Shown: positions 25,172 through 32,996, counted from the first letter of the stretch. The stretch is DNA of 64,000 nucleotides from Flavobacteriaceae bacterium PS02293 (GCA_029960045.1 JASCOV010000002.1:496001-560000), one strand, 5' to 3'. The notes: generated by a model from the sequence alone, not told the origin. Numbers and translations are program-made.

Positions 25172-25975
25172 TTATTTGTTCAATTCCTTAGCGCGATTTT
25201 CTGCTGCCAAAATTCCTTTTTTCAGAATTGATTTTAATTCATTTTCCTCGAAAGTTTTGAGTGCAGCTTCCGTTGTTCCGCCTTTTGATGCCACATCTTT
25301 TATCAATTCTTCCAGAGATTTATCCGAATTATTGATGAGATGATATGCGCCCAACATTGTCTGTTTCACGAAAAGTTTCGAAAGGTTTTCATCAATTCCC
25401 ATTTCGGTTCCGGCTTTTATCATTGCATCGATGATGTAATAGAAATACGCAGGTCCGCTTCCGGAAAGTGCCGTTACGCCGTCCAAAAGACTTTCGTCTT
25501 CCAAATAAACGGAACGTCCTGTTGAATTCAATAATCGCTCAATATTCATTAATTCTGAAAAAGAAATTCCGTCTGCAGCGGTGTAAGCTGTGATTCCCAT
25601 TCCCAAAAGAGTAGGGGAATTTGGCATTGCACGAACCACAAATTTATGATTGAGAAGCTTTTGGATTTTCTCAATAGAAATTCCTGCCATTATCGATAAA
25701 ACCAAAGACTTTTCTGGAATTTTGAATGGCAAATTTTCCGCTACGAAAGTAAAATCCTGAGGTTTCACCGCAATGATAATCAAATCAGCTTCCAGATTTT
25801 TGACTTCTTCAAAAGTGGAGATTTCCGAGTCCGGGAAAGATTCTTTTATTTTGATTTTTTTGTTTTCACTTCTTGTTATGAGGTGGAGATTTTGCGGTTT
25901 TATCAATTCATATTTCAAGAACGACCTCGAAAACGAAATTCCCATATTTCCTGCTCCTAAAACTGCGATTTTCAT
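25172..25975 (-). CDS. proC: pyrroline-5-carboxylate reductase
   Basis: A 267-aa NAD(P)H-dependent enzyme that carries out the last step of proline synthesis. The Rossmann start is VLGAGNMGISFSRSFL, followed by IIIAVKPQDF, the substrate region VRAMPNSPTLLGMGITAY and the signature LSGSGPAYFYYIIDAMIKAG, then SKGGTTEAALKTFEENELKSIL at the end. Full length for the family. It is the last gene of a six-gene minus-strand run beginning with an aminotransferase at 29955. Confidence 0.96.
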   Translation of the reverse strand: MKIAVLGAGNMGISFSRSFLKYELIKPQNLHLITRSENKKIKIKESFPDSEISTFEEVKNLEADLIIIAVKPQDFTFVAENLPFKIPEKSLVLSIMAGISIEKIQKLLNHKFVVRAMPNSPTLLGMGITAYTAADGISFSELMNIERLLNSTGRSVYLEDESLLDGVTALSGSGPAYFYYIIDAMIKAGTEMGIDENLSKLFVKQTMLGAYHLINNSDKSLEELIKDVASKGGTTEAALKTFEENELKSILKKGILAAENRAKELNK

Positions 25976-25997
25976 TTGCGTTTTTTAGTTTTTATGT

Positions 25998-26699
25998 TTA
26001 ACAATTTCCATCGATTTCACAAGAATCGCCTCCTTCGATAATTTTTAATTTGGAATCATTTTCAGAAAATTCTGTCCAGCTTTTTTCCAGAACTTCAGAA
26101 AATAAATGCGTTGGTTGAGCGCCAGAAATCGCATATTTTTGATTGAATACAAAAAACGGAACACCTCGGATTCCAAGATTTGAAGCTTCGCTAATGTCAT
26201 TATTTACCAACTCTGATAATTCTTCGGATTGTACAGCTTTTGATATTTCTTCTTTGGTAAATCCTAATTTTTCTCCAATTTCTGAAAGCACTTCAACATC
26301 ATCAATATCTTTTCCTAATTTGAAATAAGCTTCGAAAAGAAGTTCTTCCACTTCGTCAGCTTTTCCTTTTTCTTTTGCGAATTGAACCAGCATTTGACTT
26401 TTAAAAGAATTCGAGACTTTCACTTCATCAAAATTAAAATCGATGCCGGCATTTTTTCCGGATTGGATGAGATTTTCGTGCATTTGCATAATTTGCTGTA
26501 TCGGAAAACCTTTTACTTCGGACAGATATTCGTAATGATTTTTAGTCAAATCAGTTTTCATATTCGGGTCGAGTTGAAACGAATGCCAATTGACTTCGAC
26601 TTTATCATTTTGAGAAAATTCATGAAGGGCTTTTTCAAAATTTCTTTTTCCGATGAAACAAAACGGACAACGTGTGTCACTCCAAATATCTACTTTCAT
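25998..26699 (-). CDS. DsbA-family oxidoreductase (FrnE-like)
   Basis: A 233-aa thioredoxin-fold protein with the active-site motif C11-P-F-C14 (SDTRCPFCFIGKRNFEKAL) and the cis-Pro region IRGVPFFVFNQKYAISGAQP. No signal peptide, so it is cytoplasmic, as for FrnE-type disulfide oxidoreductases. It ends in a short Cys-containing tail (EGGDSCEIDGNC). It lies 22 nt upstream of proC and 4 nt after the unknown gene 26704-27255. Confidence 0.93.
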   Translation of the reverse strand: MKVDIWSDTRCPFCFIGKRNFEKALHEFSQNDKVEVNWHSFQLDPNMKTDLTKNHYEYLSEVKGFPIQQIMQMHENLIQSGKNAGIDFNFDEVKVSNSFKSQMLVQFAKEKGKADEVEELLFEAYFKLGKDIDDVEVLSEIGEKLGFTKEEISKAVQSEELSELVNNDISEASNLGIRGVPFFVFNQKYAISGAQPTHLFSEVLEKSWTEFSENDSKLKIIEGGDSCEIDGNC

Positions 26700-26703
26700 T
26701 TTT

Positions 26704-27255
26704 TTATTTTAAATATTTTCTAAAGGTTTTGGAATAATTATCATTAAAGTTAATTAACTCGATATTATTAAACAAAACTTCATCTGGTTTTTTATAGATT
26801 TTTCCAGTAGCGTCGTAATTCTGAATGGTCACGGACTTTTCGGTTATTTCCAGAATCTTGCCAATAGAAAAATAGCCGGTTTTCTTTTTTCTACTTTCTA
26901 TAATGCAATGGAACTTTTGTTTTTTTATAGATTTTAAGAGTGATCCAAAATCCGTTAGAGATGTTTTATCAATGATGTTATGATTGAGTTTAATCAAACC
27001 TTCTTCTGTGAAAATCTCTTTCCTAACTTTATCAAACTTGTTATGTCGAATACTTTTTACGTTTTCGTATGGAACAATTTTGATTCCTGTTAAAGAGAAG
27101 TCGTAAGTTTCCTCAATCATCAAAAACTCATCAGAATATTTAACAATAAATCCAAATATTGCAGAATCATCATTCAGAATTGTCTTTACAAAATTGACTT
27201 TATCAATGTGTTTCTCAATTAGCTTTTTGAATTCTTTGTTTGATAAATCTGCCAT
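26704..27255 (-). CDS. protein of unknown function, 183 aa
   Basis: Not recognised. A soluble, Lys-rich protein without signal peptide. The texture is beta-rich, with two similar segments (AIFGFIVKYSDEFLMIEETYDF and GYFSIGKILEITEKSVTIQNYDATGKI) that look like small SH3- or Sm-like barrels. The position between murB and a DsbA-like gene, with 17-nt and 4-nt gaps, supports a real cotranscribed gene. Confidence 0.65.
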   Translation of the reverse strand: MADLSNKEFKKLIEKHIDKVNFVKTILNDDSAIFGFIVKYSDEFLMIEETYDFSLTGIKIVPYENVKSIRHNKFDKVRKEIFTEEGLIKLNHNIIDKTSLTDFGSLLKSIKKQKFHCIIESRKKKTGYFSIGKILEITEKSVTIQNYDATGKIYKKPDEVLFNNIELINFNDNYSKTFRKYLK

Positions 27256-27272
27256 TTTGTAATTTTTTTGAG

Positions 27273-28289
27273 TTAAATAATATTCACTTCCCGTTCCAGC
27301 TCTATTCCGTATTTCTCATTTACAGAATCGATTATCATTGTAGAAAAGTCAAAAATTTCTTTTCCAGTTGCATTTCCGGTTGCATTGATGATGACCAAAG
27401 CCTGCAATTTGTGTGAAGCAACATTCCCAATTTGTTTGCCTTTCCAGCCGGATTGCTCAATCAGCCAACCTGCAGGAACTTTCACAAACTCGCCGTTTGG
27501 ATAACCAGGAATATTTTCAAATTTCTGTTTCAAAGCTTCAAATTGTGTTGAAGGAATCGTTGGATTTTTAAAGAAACTTCCTGCATTTCCTGTCACTTTT
27601 GGGTCAGGTAATTTACTTTGTCTTATATTGATGACAGCCTTGGAAACATCTTGAATTGTTGGATTAAATATTCCTAAATTTTCCAGTTCAGATTTGATTG
27701 CGCCGTATTCCACATCAATCTTATGGTTTTCTCTAGTCAATTTGAAAGTTACTTCCAAAATCACATATTTCCCTTTTCCTTCTTGTTTGAAAATCGAATC
27801 TCTGTAGCCAAATCTGCATTTTTTAAGGTCAAATATTTCAATTTCCAAAGTTTCCAGATTCAGCACTTTACAAGACTCGAAAATATCTTTTATTTCTGTT
27901 CCGTAAGCGCCAATATTCTGCATCGGAGAAGTCCCGACATTTCCCGGAATCAATGAAAGATTTTCTAACCCGCCATAATTTTTCTCCAGACAAAACATTA
28001 CAAACTGATGCCAATTTTCTCCAGCTTTTGCAGTCACAAGAACTTGATTTTCATCAATAATTTCTTCGCTGATTCCTTTCAAATTCAGTCGAATAGCTAA
28101 ACCTTCAAAATCCTTTGTTAAGAGAATATTACTTCCGCCACCTATGAATAAGAGTGGAAGAGTTTGAGAGTTTGAGAGTTTGAAAATTTCTATTAATTCT
28201 TCTACGGAATTAACTTCGGCAAAATATCTTGCAGAAGCGTCTACACCAAAAGTATTGAAAGGTTTGAGAGATATGTTTTCCTGGATCAT
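27273..28289 (-). CDS. murB: UDP-N-acetylenolpyruvoylglucosamine reductase MurB (type I)
   Basis: A 338-aa FAD flavoenzyme that reduces UDP-GlcNAc-enolpyruvate to UDP-MurNAc in peptidoglycan synthesis. Signatures: KPFNTFGVDASARYFAEV, LLFIGGGSNILL (FAD loop), LSLIPGNVGTSPMQNIGAYGTEI, CRFGYRDSIFK with the catalytic Arg, GNAGSFFKNP with the proton-donor Ser, and LEREVNII with the final Glu. A short helix-loop segment before the GGGSN loop (KLSNSQTLP) is encoded by a CTCTCAAA-type DNA repeat. It overlaps the preceding lipoprotein gene by one base. Confidence 0.96.
   Translation of the reverse strand: MIQENISLKPFNTFGVDASARYFAEVNSVEELIEIFKLSNSQTLPLLFIGGGSNILLTKDFEGLAIRLNLKGISEEIIDENQVLVTAKAGENWHQFVMFCLEKNYGGLENLSLIPGNVGTSPMQNIGAYGTEIKDIFESCKVLNLETLEIEIFDLKKCRFGYRDSIFKQEGKGKYVILEVTFKLTRENHKIDVEYGAIKSELENLGIFNPTIQDVSKAVINIRQSKLPDPKVTGNAGSFFKNPTIPSTQFEALKQKFENIPGYPNGEFVKVPAGWLIEQSGWKGKQIGNVASHKLQALVIINATGNATGKEIFDFSTMIIDSVNEKYGIELEREVNII
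28152..28183. repeat. CTCTCAAA-type repeat inside murB
   Basis: Minus-strand (CTCTCAAA)n repeat, in frame within murB, encoding the linker KLSNSQTL. It resembles the intergenic repeat at 25133-25168. Confidence 0.5.
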
Positions 28290-28735
28290 TATTTATATTG
28301 AGGAAGCAGGTTATTAAGTTCAGTTTTCAGCTTTTCCAATTGTTTGTAACCGGCAGATTCAGCAGGAACATTATACAATTCGTATTCTTTTTCTTTTGTT
28401 ACAATTGTGAAAATTTGATCAGCACCATCATAATGTCCGCGTCTTGCGCCACTTGTAGTTTTCTCCAAAACGGACAGGTCAATTCCGGAAACTAATTTTT
28501 GCCAATCTTTGGCGTTGATTTTCTTACTAAAGTTTGGAAAATCTGTCATACGACCACCAGCGGAAGAAGACTTTAAAGAATCTTTCGTAACAGTAACAGA
28601 TGTAAAACCACCTCTTCCGTAAGTATTTCTGACACTGATAGATTCTATCATTGTATTCTGAGCCACTGTTTTGCAACTCATTAGAAACAAGGACAAAACG
28701 GAAAGTACAAATCCAATTTTTATTATTTTCATCAT
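28289..28735 (-). CDS. lipoprotein of unknown function, 148 aa
   Basis: A lipoprotein signal (MMKIIKIGFVLSVLSLFLMSC, lipobox F-L-M-S-C) followed by a small domain containing SVRNTYGRGGFTSVTVTKDSL, KINAKDWQKLVSGIDLSVLEKTTSGARRGHYDGADQIFTIVT and a helical C-terminus. No known family is recognised. It lies 17 nt after the aminotransferase gene and overlaps murB by one base, so it is in the same run. Confidence 0.75.
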   Translation of the reverse strand: MMKIIKIGFVLSVLSLFLMSCKTVAQNTMIESISVRNTYGRGGFTSVTVTKDSLKSSSAGGRMTDFPNFSKKINAKDWQKLVSGIDLSVLEKTTSGARRGHYDGADQIFTIVTKEKEYELYNVPAESAGYKQLEKLKTELNNLLPQYK

Positions 28736-28752
28736 TTTATGTTTTAAAAATT

Positions 28753-29955
28753 TTAATTAAATTCTGAATTATATTGTGTAATTGCATCTTTTAAAATTTC
28801 GACACTTCTTCTAAGGTCATCCTGTTTCAAAACGTAAGCGATTCTCACTTGTTTTTTTCCTAATTCTGGCTGGCTGTAGAAACCTCCCATTGGTGCAACC
28901 ATTACAGTTTCATTGTTGTTGGAATAACTTTCCAAAAGCCATTGCGCAAATTTTTCGGTATCATCTACAGGCAACTCTACGCCACAATAGAAAGCGCCTT
29001 TTGGTTTTGGGCAGATTACGCCAGGTATTTCATTCAATAATCCTACCAAAAGATTTCTTCGTTCTGTGTATTCTTCTCTTACTTTTGCGATATATTCTGC
29101 ATCATTTTTGTGCGCAGCTGTTGCAGCAATCTGTCCCAAAAGAACCGGGCTTAATCTTGCCTGAGCAAAAAGAATTGCAGCATCGTGGATTTTTTTAGAA
29201 CGTGTAATAAGGCAACCGATTCTTGCACCACACATTGAGTATCTTTTAGATTCTGAATCGATGACGATAACATTGTCCGCAACTTCCGGGAACTCAAACA
29301 TCGATATTTGTTGTTCTCCGTCGTAAACATATTCTCTGTAAACTTCGTCTGAAATGATGACAACATCATGTTTTTTTGCAATGTCTGCCAATTGCTGAAG
29401 TTCGTCTCTTGAATACAAATATCCCGTTGGATTTCCAGGATTACAAATGACAATTGCTCTTGTTTTATCAGTAATTCTTTTCTCGAATTCTTCAATTGAA
29501 GGTAATGCAAATCCAGTATCAATAGTAGATGGAACCGCAACGATATTGATATTAAAAGTTCCTGCAAAACCGTTATAATTTGCGTAGTAAGGTTCTGGAA
29601 TGATGATCTCATCGCCATCATCACAAAGTGTAGAAATGGCAAAGTTCAAAGCTTCGGAACCACCGTTTGTTACGATAAAATTATCTGTTGTAAGGTCTGT
29701 AAACCCTAAAGAATGATAATAATCTCTAAGTGCGGTTCTGTAATCCAGATTGCCTTCTGACAAAGCATATTCCAAAACTTTGAGGTCGATATTTTTGATA
29801 GCTTGCAAAGCTGCGTCAGGAGTTTCTATGTCGGGCTGACCAATATTGAGGTGATAAACTTTGATTCCTTTTTGTTTTGCTGCAGTTGCAAATGGAACTA
29901 ATTTTCTTACTGGAGACGCAGGCATATGTTGCGCACGTTGTGATATTTTCGGCAT
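28753..29955 (-). CDS. PLP-dependent aminotransferase, class I (AspC-like)
   Basis: A 400-aa fold-type I aminotransferase. Key segments: KVYHLNIGQPDIETP, VTNGGSEALNFAISTL, PEPYYANYNGFA, VICNPGNPTGYLYSRDEL, DEVYREYVYDG, the PLP-lysine motif SESKRYSMCGARIGC (about residue 234) and VRIAYVLKQDDLRRSVEIL. Family members exchange amino groups between an amino acid and 2-oxoglutarate, often as aspartate aminotransferase; the exact substrate is not readable. It heads the six-gene minus-strand run, with a TATTTTTG element 21 nt upstream. Confidence 0.93.
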   Translation of the reverse strand: MPKISQRAQHMPASPVRKLVPFATAAKQKGIKVYHLNIGQPDIETPDAALQAIKNIDLKVLEYALSEGNLDYRTALRDYYHSLGFTDLTTDNFIVTNGGSEALNFAISTLCDDGDEIIIPEPYYANYNGFAGTFNINIVAVPSTIDTGFALPSIEEFEKRITDKTRAIVICNPGNPTGYLYSRDELQQLADIAKKHDVVIISDEVYREYVYDGEQQISMFEFPEVADNVIVIDSESKRYSMCGARIGCLITRSKKIHDAAILFAQARLSPVLLGQIAATAAHKNDAEYIAKVREEYTERRNLLVGLLNEIPGVICPKPKGAFYCGVELPVDDTEKFAQWLLESYSNNNETVMVAPMGGFYSQPELGKKQVRIAYVLKQDDLRRSVEILKDAITQYNSEFN

Positions 29956-29975
29956 TATTTATTGACTTTGAGGTA

Positions 29976-29983
29976 CAAAAATA
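29976..29983 (-). promoter_or_regulatory. putative -7 element of the aminotransferase gene run
   Basis: TATTTTTG on the minus strand matches TAnnTTTG and lies 20 nt before the aminotransferase ATG. No clear -33 box. Confidence 0.4.
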
Positions 29984-30022
29984 GTGATTTTTTGATTGAT
30001 AGTTATTGGTTTTTAGATTCAA

Positions 30023-30104
30023 AATTTTAACGCAAGGTTCACAAAAATTTTTTGAAATTATCGAAAATATTTTAAGGTTCGCAAAGACGTAAAACTCATC
30101 AAAG
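30023..30104 (+). repeat. dispersed AACGCAA...GGTTCGCAAAG repeat, copy 1
   Basis: 30074-30104 (AAGGTTCGCAAAGACGTAAA and the next 11 bases) matches 30 of 31 positions with the minus-strand copy at 36511-36541. A looser match (TTTTAACGCAAGGTTC) extends it to about 82 nt. With the palindrome at 30132-30206 it fills the 453-bp gene-free stretch 29956-30408. Confidence 0.7.
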
Positions 30105-30131
30105 AAAGGCTAAGATTATTAAAAGTAATAT

Positions 30132-30206
30132 TGTCATTGCGTAGGAATCTGGACTGTTTAGATTGACTTCGACAAACCACTTCGTTAGGTTTTCTATGGA
30201 ATGATA
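30132..30206. repeat. dispersed palindromic element, copy 2 (degenerate)
   Basis: The left arm TGTCATTGCGTAGGAATCT differs at one base from the copy at 4451. The interior (TTTAGATTGACTTCGACAAA...) is the reverse complement of the interior of copy 1, so the two copies are inverted with respect to each other. The right arm is degenerate. Confidence 0.75.
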
Positions 30207-30408
30207 AAATAATGTTTTTAAATTAACTGTTGTTCTATGTTGAAGCTGCAGCCCGACTTGAGTGGAAATCCTTTTTTGCTTGTACTTAGATTCTATTGAA
30301 CTAGAAATTGTCTGCAAAAAAGATTGGGAACGGAAGGCGGAAAAGCTGCCAAAAAAATTAACATTCAAATACTTTCTGTAAATTGAATCTTCAATTATAT
30401 TTGCAGCT

Positions 30409-31035
30409 ATGAAAAAATCGGTTTTACTTTTTTTGTTCTTGTTGACATTAAGTTGTAAAACTTACAATACCTCAATTTTGGAAAACGGAGATTTGCTTTT
30501 TGTGCCAGCTGTAGAAACGGGATTGTCTGGCGCTATCAACAATGTCACACAAACGGAAAAGAAAACTTCCTACGACCACATCGGAATAGTGAAGAAAGAA
30601 TCTGACCATTTGTATGTTCTTCACGCTGCTCCAAAAGGTGGTTCTCAGAAACAGAAATTGAATCATTTCCTGAAAGAACAAACCAAACAAGGACAGAAAA
30701 TTGACGTTTATCGTTTGAAAGAAGAATACAAATCTGCCATTCCAAATTCTGTTTCGAAAGCAGAAACTTTGATTGGTAAGCCTTATAACTTCAATTATAT
30801 TTTAGATGACAATTCCTATTATTGCTCAGATTTTGTGGAAAGAGCATTCCGAGAGAATCAGATTTTTATATTGGAACCAATGACTTTCATCGATCCTAAA
30901 AGCAAGAAAACCAACGCGTTTTGGGAAAAATTCTATCAGGACAAAAACCTGAAAGTTCCAGAAGGCGAACCGGGTTGTAACCCAAATGGATTAGCAGCTT
31001 CTGAAAAACTTAGTAAAATAGGGGAAATCAAATAG
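30409..31035 (+). CDS. YiiX/YebB-like NlpC/P60-type cysteine hydrolase, lipoprotein
   Basis: A 208-aa protein with a lipoprotein signal (MKKSVLLFLFLLTLSC). It carries the permuted papain-like motifs of the YiiX/YebB (DUF830) family: ENGDLLFVPAVE, SYDHIGIVKKESDHLYVLHAAPKGG with the catalytic His, and LIGKPYNFNYILDDNSYYCSDFVERAF with the catalytic Cys. Homologues cleave peptide or acyl bonds, possibly in peptidoglycan or lipids; the substrate is unknown. It lies just upstream of an alpha-oxoamine synthase gene but that gene has its own promoter. Confidence 0.88.
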   Translation: MKKSVLLFLFLLTLSCKTYNTSILENGDLLFVPAVETGLSGAINNVTQTEKKTSYDHIGIVKKESDHLYVLHAAPKGGSQKQKLNHFLKEQTKQGQKIDVYRLKEEYKSAIPNSVSKAETLIGKPYNFNYILDDNSYYCSDFVERAFRENQIFILEPMTFIDPKSKKTNAFWEKFYQDKNLKVPEGEPGCNPNGLAASEKLSKIGEIK

Positions 31036-31052
31036 TTTTTTTTTCTGAAATT

Positions 31053-31095
31053 AATTCATACTAATTTGGTATGAATTTCTATTTTTCTATCTTTG
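31053..31095 (+). promoter_or_regulatory. promoter of the alpha-oxoamine synthase gene with palindromic operator over -33
   Basis: TTTG (31065-31068), 19 nt, TATCTTTG (31088-31095) fits the Bacteroidota promoter consensus. A perfect 9-bp inverted repeat, AATTCATAC (31053-31061) and GTATGAATT (31069-31077), encloses the -33 TTTG. The same arrangement recurs at 32355-32397. Confidence 0.75.
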
Positions 31096-31111
31096 ATCCA
31101 TAAAATTTACT

Positions 31112-32341
31112 ATGGATATATTTGACAGAATTGAGAATAACCCAGGTCCATTGGGCGAATTTGCAAGTTATGCAGACGGGGAATATATTTTTCCGCAGTT
31201 GGAAGGAGAGATTTCTACAAGAATGGTTTTTAAAGGTCGTGAAATGATTGTCTTCAGCCTCAACAATTATCTTGGTTTAGCAAATCATCCCGAAGTTCGA
31301 AAGATCGATGCGGAAACCGGAAAAGCTTTCGGATTGGCCTATCCAATGGGTTCGCGGGCAATGACGGGACAAACCAAATACCACCAGCAATTAGAAAAAG
31401 AACTTGCCGATTTTACCCAAAAAGAAGATTCACTTTTGCTGAATTTCGGATATCAGGGAATGTTTTCTTTGATCGATACTTTGCTAACGAGAAATGATGT
31501 CGTGGTCTATGACAGCGAAAGTCACGCATGCGCCATTGACGGCGTGAAGTTGCATCGGGGAAAAAGATTTGTCTTTGCCCATAACGATATCGAAAGTTTT
31601 GAAAAATCACTTCAAAAGGCAACCAAAATTACCAATGAAACTGGCGGCGGAATTCTGGTTTTAACAGAAGGCGTTTTTAGTATGAATGCAGAACAAGGCA
31701 AGTTGAAAGAGATTGTTGCTTTGAAGAAAAAATATCCATTCCGACTGATAGTTGATGATGCGCACGGACTTGGCGTGATGGGAAAAAACGGAATCGGAAC
31801 TGGTGAAGAACAAGGCGTTCAGGATGATATCGACCTTTATTTTTCAACTTTTACCAAATCATTTGCAGGTTTCGGAGCGTTTGTTTCCGGGAAAGCGAGT
31901 GTAATTAAATATATCAAATACAATATCCGTTCTCAGATTTTTGCAAAAGCTTTGCCTGTAACAATGGTTATTGGAATTCAAAAACGATTAGAATTAATCA
32001 AAAAAAATCCGCAATTGCGTGACAGACTTTGGGAAAATGTTCATAAAATCCAGAAAGGTTTGACGGAACTTGGATTCGATATTGGAAAGACGGATACTTG
32101 CATCACGCCGGTTTACATCCAGGCTGATACTTTGGAAGCTACATTGATCGTCAAAGAATTACGGGAAGTCCACGGGATATTTACAAGTCTTGTCGTTTAT
32201 CCCGTGATCCCAAAAGGTTTGATAATGCTAAGAATTATCGCTACTGCAGAGCATACGGACTTTGAGATAGAACAACTTCTGACGGCTTTTAAAAGCTTGA
32301 AAAAAGAAGCGAGCAATTCTCCAATATTAATAAATGATTAA
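31112..32341 (+). CDS. alpha-oxoamine synthase family enzyme (serine palmitoyltransferase / capnine synthase type)
   Basis: A 409-aa PLP enzyme of the alpha-oxoamine synthase family, which condenses an amino acid with an acyl-thioester. Signatures: VFSLNNYLGLANHPEV, YPMGSRAMTGQTKYHQQLEKELADF, the His-containing YDSESHACAIDGVKLHRG, VDDAHGLGVMGKNGIG, and the PLP lysine in TFTKSFAGFGAF (about residue 250). Flavobacteria use such enzymes for sphingoid bases (from serine) or capnine, the sulfonolipid precursor (from cysteate). The promoter shares an operator with a methionine-linked operon, which favours the sulfur-lipid option, but the substrate is an inference. Confidence 0.9.
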   Translation: MDIFDRIENNPGPLGEFASYADGEYIFPQLEGEISTRMVFKGREMIVFSLNNYLGLANHPEVRKIDAETGKAFGLAYPMGSRAMTGQTKYHQQLEKELADFTQKEDSLLLNFGYQGMFSLIDTLLTRNDVVVYDSESHACAIDGVKLHRGKRFVFAHNDIESFEKSLQKATKITNETGGGILVLTEGVFSMNAEQGKLKEIVALKKKYPFRLIVDDAHGLGVMGKNGIGTGEEQGVQDDIDLYFSTFTKSFAGFGAFVSGKASVIKYIKYNIRSQIFAKALPVTMVIGIQKRLELIKKNPQLRDRLWENVHKIQKGLTELGFDIGKTDTCITPVYIQADTLEATLIVKELREVHGIFTSLVVYPVIPKGLIMLRIIATAEHTDFEIEQLLTAFKSLKKEASNSPILIND

Positions 32342-32354
32342 TTTCTGGAAATTT

Positions 32355-32397
32355 AATTCATACTTATTTGGTGGGAATTAAATAATTTATATATTTG
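32355..32397 (+). promoter_or_regulatory. promoter of the leader peptide-DUF4395-NIL operon with the same operator
   Basis: TTTG (32367-32370), 19 nt, TATATTTG (32390-32397). AATTCATAC (32355-32363) and GTGGGAATT (32371-32379) repeat the palindrome of 31053-31077, the right arm with two changes. Spacing of palindrome, -33 and -7 is the same as at the upstream gene within one base. Confidence 0.75.
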
Positions 32398-32415
32398 CTG
32401 AATAATTAGAAATAA

Positions 32416-32460
32416 ATGTATCAGAACTGTTCCAATATGATGATGTGTAATACCAACTGA
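32416..32460 (+). CDS. 14-aa Met/Cys-rich leader peptide of an attenuator
   Basis: ATG frame of 14 codons encoding MYQNCSNMMMCNTN and ending in TGA at 32458-32460. It starts about 19 nt after the -7 element and ends 9 nt before the 5' arm of a possible antiterminator. Three consecutive Met codons flanked by Cys codons are exactly what a ribosome-stalling sensor of Met or Cys charging would need. There is no homology evidence; the call rests on composition and position. Confidence 0.6.
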   Translation: MYQNCSNMMMCNTN

Positions 32461-32469
32461 AAAGAATTG

Positions 32470-32518
32470 GGTGAGAGAGCTATATCATAAGCTTTACCTT
32501 ACCGGTAGAGCTTTTTTT
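32470..32518 (+). terminator. attenuator: terminator with competing antiterminator
   Basis: Terminator stem AGCTTTACC (32490-32498) with GGTAGAGCT (32504-32512; one G-U), 5-nt loop, then seven T, only 19 nt before the DUF4395 ATG. The 5' arm can instead pair with upstream GGT...AGAGCT (32470-32481). A ribosome that has reached the leader stop would cover part of that upstream arm. Confidence 0.7.
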
Positions 32519-32537
32519 ATTTCAAAATTTTAAAACA

Positions 32538-32969
32538 ATGGGTCAATCAAATAAATATTACACGGATGAAAATACAGTTAGGTTAACTGCATTTTTGGTG
32601 ATCATAACTGTCGCTGTGTCATTATTTTTCAAATGGCCATTTTTATTATTACTCTTAGTTTTTGATTTTATTATTAGGGCTTTAGGCTTATCACTTTCTC
32701 CTTTAGCCCTTTTTTCAAAATCAATTATAAAAATATTTGGATTGAAAAGGAAGCCAATCTTTGCTGCACCTAAAAGATTTGCAGCAGCGTTAGGCGCAAT
32801 TTTTACGCTGTTGGTTTTCTTATTGATGCGGAACGGATTAGACTCTTTGGCTTTTGTATTCGGCTTTGTGCTTATTATTTTAGCAAGTCTGGAAAGCTTT
32901 TTCAAAATTTGTGTCGGCTGTTATCTCTATCAATTCCTTGTCGCTCCAATCCAAAATAAATTTAAATAA
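32538..32969 (+). CDS. DUF4395 family membrane protein
   Basis: A 143-aa membrane protein with about four hydrophobic segments (ENTVRLTAFLVIITVAVSLFF, FLLLLLVFDFIIRALG, AALGAIFTLLVFLLM, LAFVFGFVLIILASLESFF) and the family motif C-V-G-C at residues 125-128 near the C-terminus. The DUF4395 family has no proven function; members are often found near sulfur-transfer or thiol proteins and the CxxC motif suggests thiol or metal chemistry. It follows the Met/Cys leader attenuator and is followed 27 nt later by a NIL-domain gene. Confidence 0.85.
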   Translation: MGQSNKYYTDENTVRLTAFLVIITVAVSLFFKWPFLLLLLVFDFIIRALGLSLSPLALFSKSIIKIFGLKRKPIFAAPKRFAAALGAIFTLLVFLLMRNGLDSLAFVFGFVLIILASLESFFKICVGCYLYQFLVAPIQNKFK

Positions 32970-32996
32970 TCAATTCACCACAAAAAATATTCAATT

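Noticed and set aside
30099-30368. 89-aa minus-strand open frame
   Set aside because: It runs through a dispersed palindromic repeat in a gene-free region and has no conserved-looking sequence.
32400-32520. SAM riboswitch in the leader of the DUF4395-NIL operon
   Set aside because: The leader is too short and lacks the multi-helix core; a short ORF followed by terminator fits attenuation better.
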